From Drosophila persimilis (taxonomy: Eukaryota; Arthropoda; Insecta; Diptera; Drosophilidae): a stretch of 64,000 nucleotides of DNA. The position numbers and the translations under genes were made by a program. Position 1 is the first letter of the stretch. Each line of letters begins with the position of its first letter. The notes under the pieces are model-generated. The model worked only from the letters and a program-made list of their open reading frames with translations, was not told the origin of the DNA and did no database searches. The stretch is taken from the NCBI RefSeq assembly GCF_003286085.1, contig NW_020825711.1, forward strand, positions 1 through 64,000, written 5' to 3'. Shown here one piece after another: positions 61,418 through 64,000 of the stretch.

Positions 61418-62341
61418 ATGAGTAAGCAACAAGTTGTTAATGAAATACATAAGCCTGCTAGAAGAAATTTTATTCGTCGTAAATTCGTACAAAAGGGAAT
61501 TAATGACACGTGGCAAATCGATTTAGTTGAAATGATACCCTTTTATAAGGAAAACAAAGGATATAGGTACTTGCTGACAGTAATTGACACGTTCTCGAAG
61601 TTTGCATATGCAGTTCCCGTTAAGTCTAAAACAGCTTTAGATGTTTTATCAGCATTGAAGAAAATATTAAAAATATCTAAACATAAACCTAAAAATATTC
61701 AATCTGATCAAGGAAAGGAGTTTTTTAATGTAGCCTTCGGAGAGTTAATGAAAAAGAATAACATTAACCATTACCACACATATACACACCTTAAAGCATC
61801 TATTTGTGAACGTTTTAATAGAACATTAAAAAATCGTATGTGGAAAATCTTTAGTATGCAGGGTAATCATACGTGGATTTATATCTTGCATGACTTACTA
61901 AAAGATTATAATAATTCATATCACCGTACTATAAAAATGAGGCCTATAGATGTAAACAAACAAAATGAAGAGTTTATTTTGAAAACAGCTTATAATATTT
62001 GTAAGGTATTTCCTAAACACAAGTTTTCCATTGGTGATCCTGTTAGAATAAGTAAATATAAAGGTATTTTTACAAAGGGCTATGATCCAAACTGGACAGC
62101 CGAAGTTTTTAAAATTTTAAAAGTAAAGTCTACTAATCCTGTAACATATGAGCTGGAGGACTATAAGGGGGAAATGATCAAAGGCTCATTTTATGATCAA
62201 GAACTCCAAAAAGTTAAAGATGAAAATGCTTTCTTAGTGGAAAAAATACTTAGAAGGAAAAAAGAACAAGTTTTTGTTAAATGGTTAGGTTTCGATGAAA
62301 CACACAATTCATGGATAGATAAAAAGAGTATATTAAAATAA
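61418..62341 (+). CDS. INT: Polinton integrase with C-terminal chromodomain
   Basis: A 307-residue retroviral-type integrase. The catalytic core has Asp35 (Trp-Gln-Ile-Asp-Leu), Asp97 (Gln-Ser-Asp-Gln-Gly) and Glu131 (Ile-Cys-Glu-Arg-Phe-Asn-Arg). An SH3-like domain lies at about 200-260. The last 35 residues (Val-Glu-Lys-Ile-Leu...Val-Lys-Trp-Leu-Gly-Phe...Asn-Ser-Trp) are a chromodomain. The enzyme inserts the element with a 6-bp target duplication; the chromodomain may direct it to histone H3K9-methylated chromatin, in agreement with the heterochromatin-like surroundings. Frame intact. Confidence 0.96.
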   Translation: MSKQQVVNEIHKPARRNFIRRKFVQKGINDTWQIDLVEMIPFYKENKGYRYLLTVIDTFSKFAYAVPVKSKTALDVLSALKKILKISKHKPKNIQSDQGKEFFNVAFGELMKKNNINHYHTYTHLKASICERFNRTLKNRMWKIFSMQGNHTWIYILHDLLKDYNNSYHRTIKMRPIDVNKQNEEFILKTAYNICKVFPKHKFSIGDPVRISKYKGIFTKGYDPNWTAEVFKILKVKSTNPVTYELEDYKGEMIKGSFYDQELQKVKDENAFLVEKILRRKKEQVFVKWLGFDETHNSWIDKKSILK

Positions 62342-62455
62342 TTAAGCACGCAAAATATTTATCAGATTTAATTTATTTTTGTGTATTTTTTACATTGAAA
62401 TATAGTTTTAATTATACACAAATTAAAAATAATAATAATATAATGTTAAATTTAC
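62342..62455. other. Convergent 3' ends of integrase and polymerase genes
   Basis: A 114-bp AT-rich stretch with AATAAT-type signals on both strands, probably used for polyadenylation of both transcripts. Confidence 0.5.
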
Positions 62456-64000
62456 TTATACCATATTTTGTGTATTATTACTAGCACCTAAAATATTTTT
62501 AATTTCATAGTGATTATGAGCTAATGTTGAAATATTATCAGGTAATATAAATCTTTTGTCATCATTATAATTTAGACTTATCTTATTTACAATTTCAGTA
62601 TAAATTTTATGACCTCTACTTCTAATAACTCTCTGTTGTCCATAATAAGTTTTTTTATGTTTAATGCATTCAATATAATGAGTATGAGTTAATCGTTTAA
62701 CTACTGACTTTTTTACGCCTTTAACCTTTTTTACGTTATAGTCAGTGTTATCATCTTTAGCAATTAAATATGAGTATGCTTTCGCTTTTAATCCTGCAAA
62801 CGACGTCATTATTTTTCCTGCATTTTCGTCTTTCATTAATCCAAGCTCTTTGTTATTAGCGAGATTGATACCGAATCTGTTTGAGGCTAGGTAATTGGAT
62901 GTATCAAAGCGATTAGGATTGAATTTAATTAAATCATAAAAATCTTCTTCTGATGATATAATAAATGAATCTGTATCCATATAGAGTATTTTTGATGATG
63001 GACATTTTACAGAATGAAAATTATAGAAATAGTCATACATTAACCATTTTGAAAGTTCTAGTACACTAACTCCAATGTATATGGGCTTATCATAAAAAAT
63101 TCGGGACTTAGTTGATTCAATGGCAGCCAAATTATCTCCAAAGATTTCCAAATTATGTCTTGCTATGCGTTGTCTAAACCCTGCTGAGTTTTGTCTTGAC
63201 TCATAATGCTTAACTAATGCAACCTCACGACGTTTTTCTACATTCTCCATTGTTTTACCGTAAACGGCATTAACCATTAATTTGTAAAAGTTTATCTCAA
63301 AGTCATTGCTAGCTAATTTTCTAAGAGATGTATTGAGGTCAATATATGGTTTCAGCCAACAGGACTGATTAAATGATAAAACTCTAGATATTTTTTCTAA
63401 AATCATACCTTGCTCTATACATAACTGTAGCTGCTTCAAATGAATTATATAGTTCTTTTTATCACTTAAGTCAGCTATTAGTTTTGTCTGCTTTCCTCCT
63501 GGTGGAATCTTATTTTCGGGGCAAAAAGGTAAACTATTATGCTTATTATGAATATCATCAGGATATCGCAAATCTACTTCTAAAATATATCCAACATCAC
63601 TAGATGCCGATATGCTAAGAACGTTGAAAGATGAAATTTCATCGTTACTTAGAAATTTAAAATTAGAAAATGGAAGGGGTTGACTCATAGCCCATCCATA
63701 TAAGTTGTTGGCGTCAATATATGAAAGGAAATTTATGGGTTCGGTAGGCTTAAATTTATTATTTAAATATTTGTTATTTGCTGTTGCAATCCGTTGAGTG
63801 CATTGGGTCAATCCTCCACGAACAGCAGTTTTTAAAAAATTATAAATGTCAGGATCACTAACAAGTTCTAATTCTACTCTTGTGTATTTTAACATTGCAT
63901 CCCATGAAACTGAAGGAGCAGTAACATAATTAATGGGGTCTAACCTGTACACTCGGGAACAAAGACTCCTAAAATTCTCAAATACATCAGCAAGAATTAA
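62456..64000 (-). CDS. POLB: Protein-primed DNA polymerase B, C-terminal part (open to window edge)
   Basis: The minus strand is open from the window edge to TAA at 62,456, about 514 codons. Motif A (Tyr-Ile-Asp-Ala-Asn-Asn-Leu-Tyr) lies at about 63,700, motif B (Lys-Leu-Met-Val-Asn-Ala-Val-Tyr-Gly) at about 63,260-63,290, and motif C (Tyr-Met-Asp-Thr-Asp-Ser) at about 62,970-62,985. These are the polymerase palm motifs of the protein-primed family (DNA_pol_B_2). The exonuclease domain and N-terminus are outside the window. A full Polinton polymerase has about 1,100-1,300 residues. The gene converges with the integrase gene, with 114 bp between. Confidence 0.96.
   Translation of the reverse strand, partial: LILADVFENFRSLCSRVYRLDPINYVTAPSVSWDAMLKYTRVELELVSDPDIYNFLKTAVRGGLTQCTQRIATANNKYLNNKFKPTEPINFLSYIDANNLYGWAMSQPLPFSNFKFLSNDEISSFNVLSISASSDVGYILEVDLRYPDDIHNKHNSLPFCPENKIPPGGKQTKLIADLSDKKNYIIHLKQLQLCIEQGMILEKISRVLSFNQSCWLKPYIDLNTSLRKLASNDFEINFYKLMVNAVYGKTMENVEKRREVALVKHYESRQNSAGFRQRIARHNLEIFGDNLAAIESTKSRIFYDKPIYIGVSVLELSKWLMYDYFYNFHSVKCPSSKILYMDTDSFIISSEEDFYDLIKFNPNRFDTSNYLASNRFGINLANNKELGLMKDENAGKIMTSFAGLKAKAYSYLIAKDDNTDYNVKKVKGVKKSVVKRLTHTHYIECIKHKKTYYGQQRVIRSRGHKIYTEIVNKISLNYNDDKRFILPDNISTLAHNHYEIKNILGASNNTQNMV

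Larger units (their letters stand above)
52630..64000 (+). mobile_element. Polinton/Maverick element, left end to window edge
   Basis: The element begins with a terminal inverted repeat (AGAGTAAATA...) and carries the Polinton hallmark set: protein-primed DNA polymerase B, retrovirus-like integrase, adenain-like protease, packaging ATPase, and major and minor capsid proteins. All complete ORFs are open over their expected length. The right end, including the N-terminal part of the polymerase and the other terminal repeat, is beyond the window. Typical Polintons are 15-20 kb, so about 5-8 kb are likely missing. Confidence 0.96.

Noticed and set aside
1-64000. tRNA, rRNA, riboswitch or CRISPR features
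   Set aside because: Only tRNA 3'-end complements (primer sites) were seen; no complete tRNA cloverleaf or other RNA gene was recognised by reading.

Overview
The window looks like transposon-dense, probably pericentromeric or otherwise heterochromatic DNA of a drosophilid fly. The evidence is indirect: ten copies of a DINE-1/Helentron-like repeat with a GTCY microsatellite core, errantivirus-type gypsy DNA, BEL/Pao elements including a roo-like one with an env domain, a LOA-clade LINE, tRNA-Lys and tRNA-Trp primer sites matching fly tRNA ends, and a 64-bp intron. I found no convincing host gene, tRNA, rRNA or CRISPR array. Species cannot be fixed from the sequence alone.

Layout. 1-8,644: a gypsy-superfamily element of Osvaldo/Ulysses type (tRNA-Lys primer site, broken gag, PR-RT-RNase H, integrase), with DINE copies in its leader. 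8,645-18,444: an env-bearing gypsy (errantivirus-like) on the minus strand, 5'-truncated and itself carrying two DINE copies and a 3.4-kb non-autonomous BEL element (12,177-15,580) with identical 371-bp LTRs and a TAGAT target duplication. 18,445-28,400: two nearly identical BEL copies in tandem, the first truncated at both ends. 28,400-35,400: fragments of three further BEL lineages joined end to end, the last roo-like with a baculovirus F-like env ORF and a 3' LTR. 35,611-37,836: two tandem DINEs. 38,094-43,391: a 5.3-kb LOA LINE on the minus strand with an 11-bp target duplication. 43,973-51,767: a tandem segmental duplication of BEL leader/gag plus DINE DNA.

52,630-64,000 (right edge): a Polinton/Maverick, the most gene-rich part of the window. 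It has a terminal inverted repeat, a morphogenesis block on the minus strand (protease, double jelly-roll major capsid protein, basic membrane-active-type protein, penton-like minor capsid protein, packaging ATPase), a chromodomain integrase, and the C-terminal part of a protein-primed DNA polymerase B that runs off the window. Around these are small accessory genes: an acidic protein, a two-finger C2H2 protein, a spliced OB-fold-like protein whose ATG ends its first exon, a 46-residue CCHC zinc-knuckle protein too short for usual ORF filters, and several unassigned proteins. Most transcription units have a TATA box 44-70 bp before the start codon. The long ORFs appear intact, so this copy looks young and possibly capable of making virion proteins.

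Immediately left of the Polinton is a second copy of its terminal repeat in opposite orientation (51,831-52,217), so two Polinton ends lie back to back across a 412-bp spacer. Everything to the left of this is mostly broken: frameshifts, nonsense codons, deletions and nested insertions that allow a relative order of events to be read.
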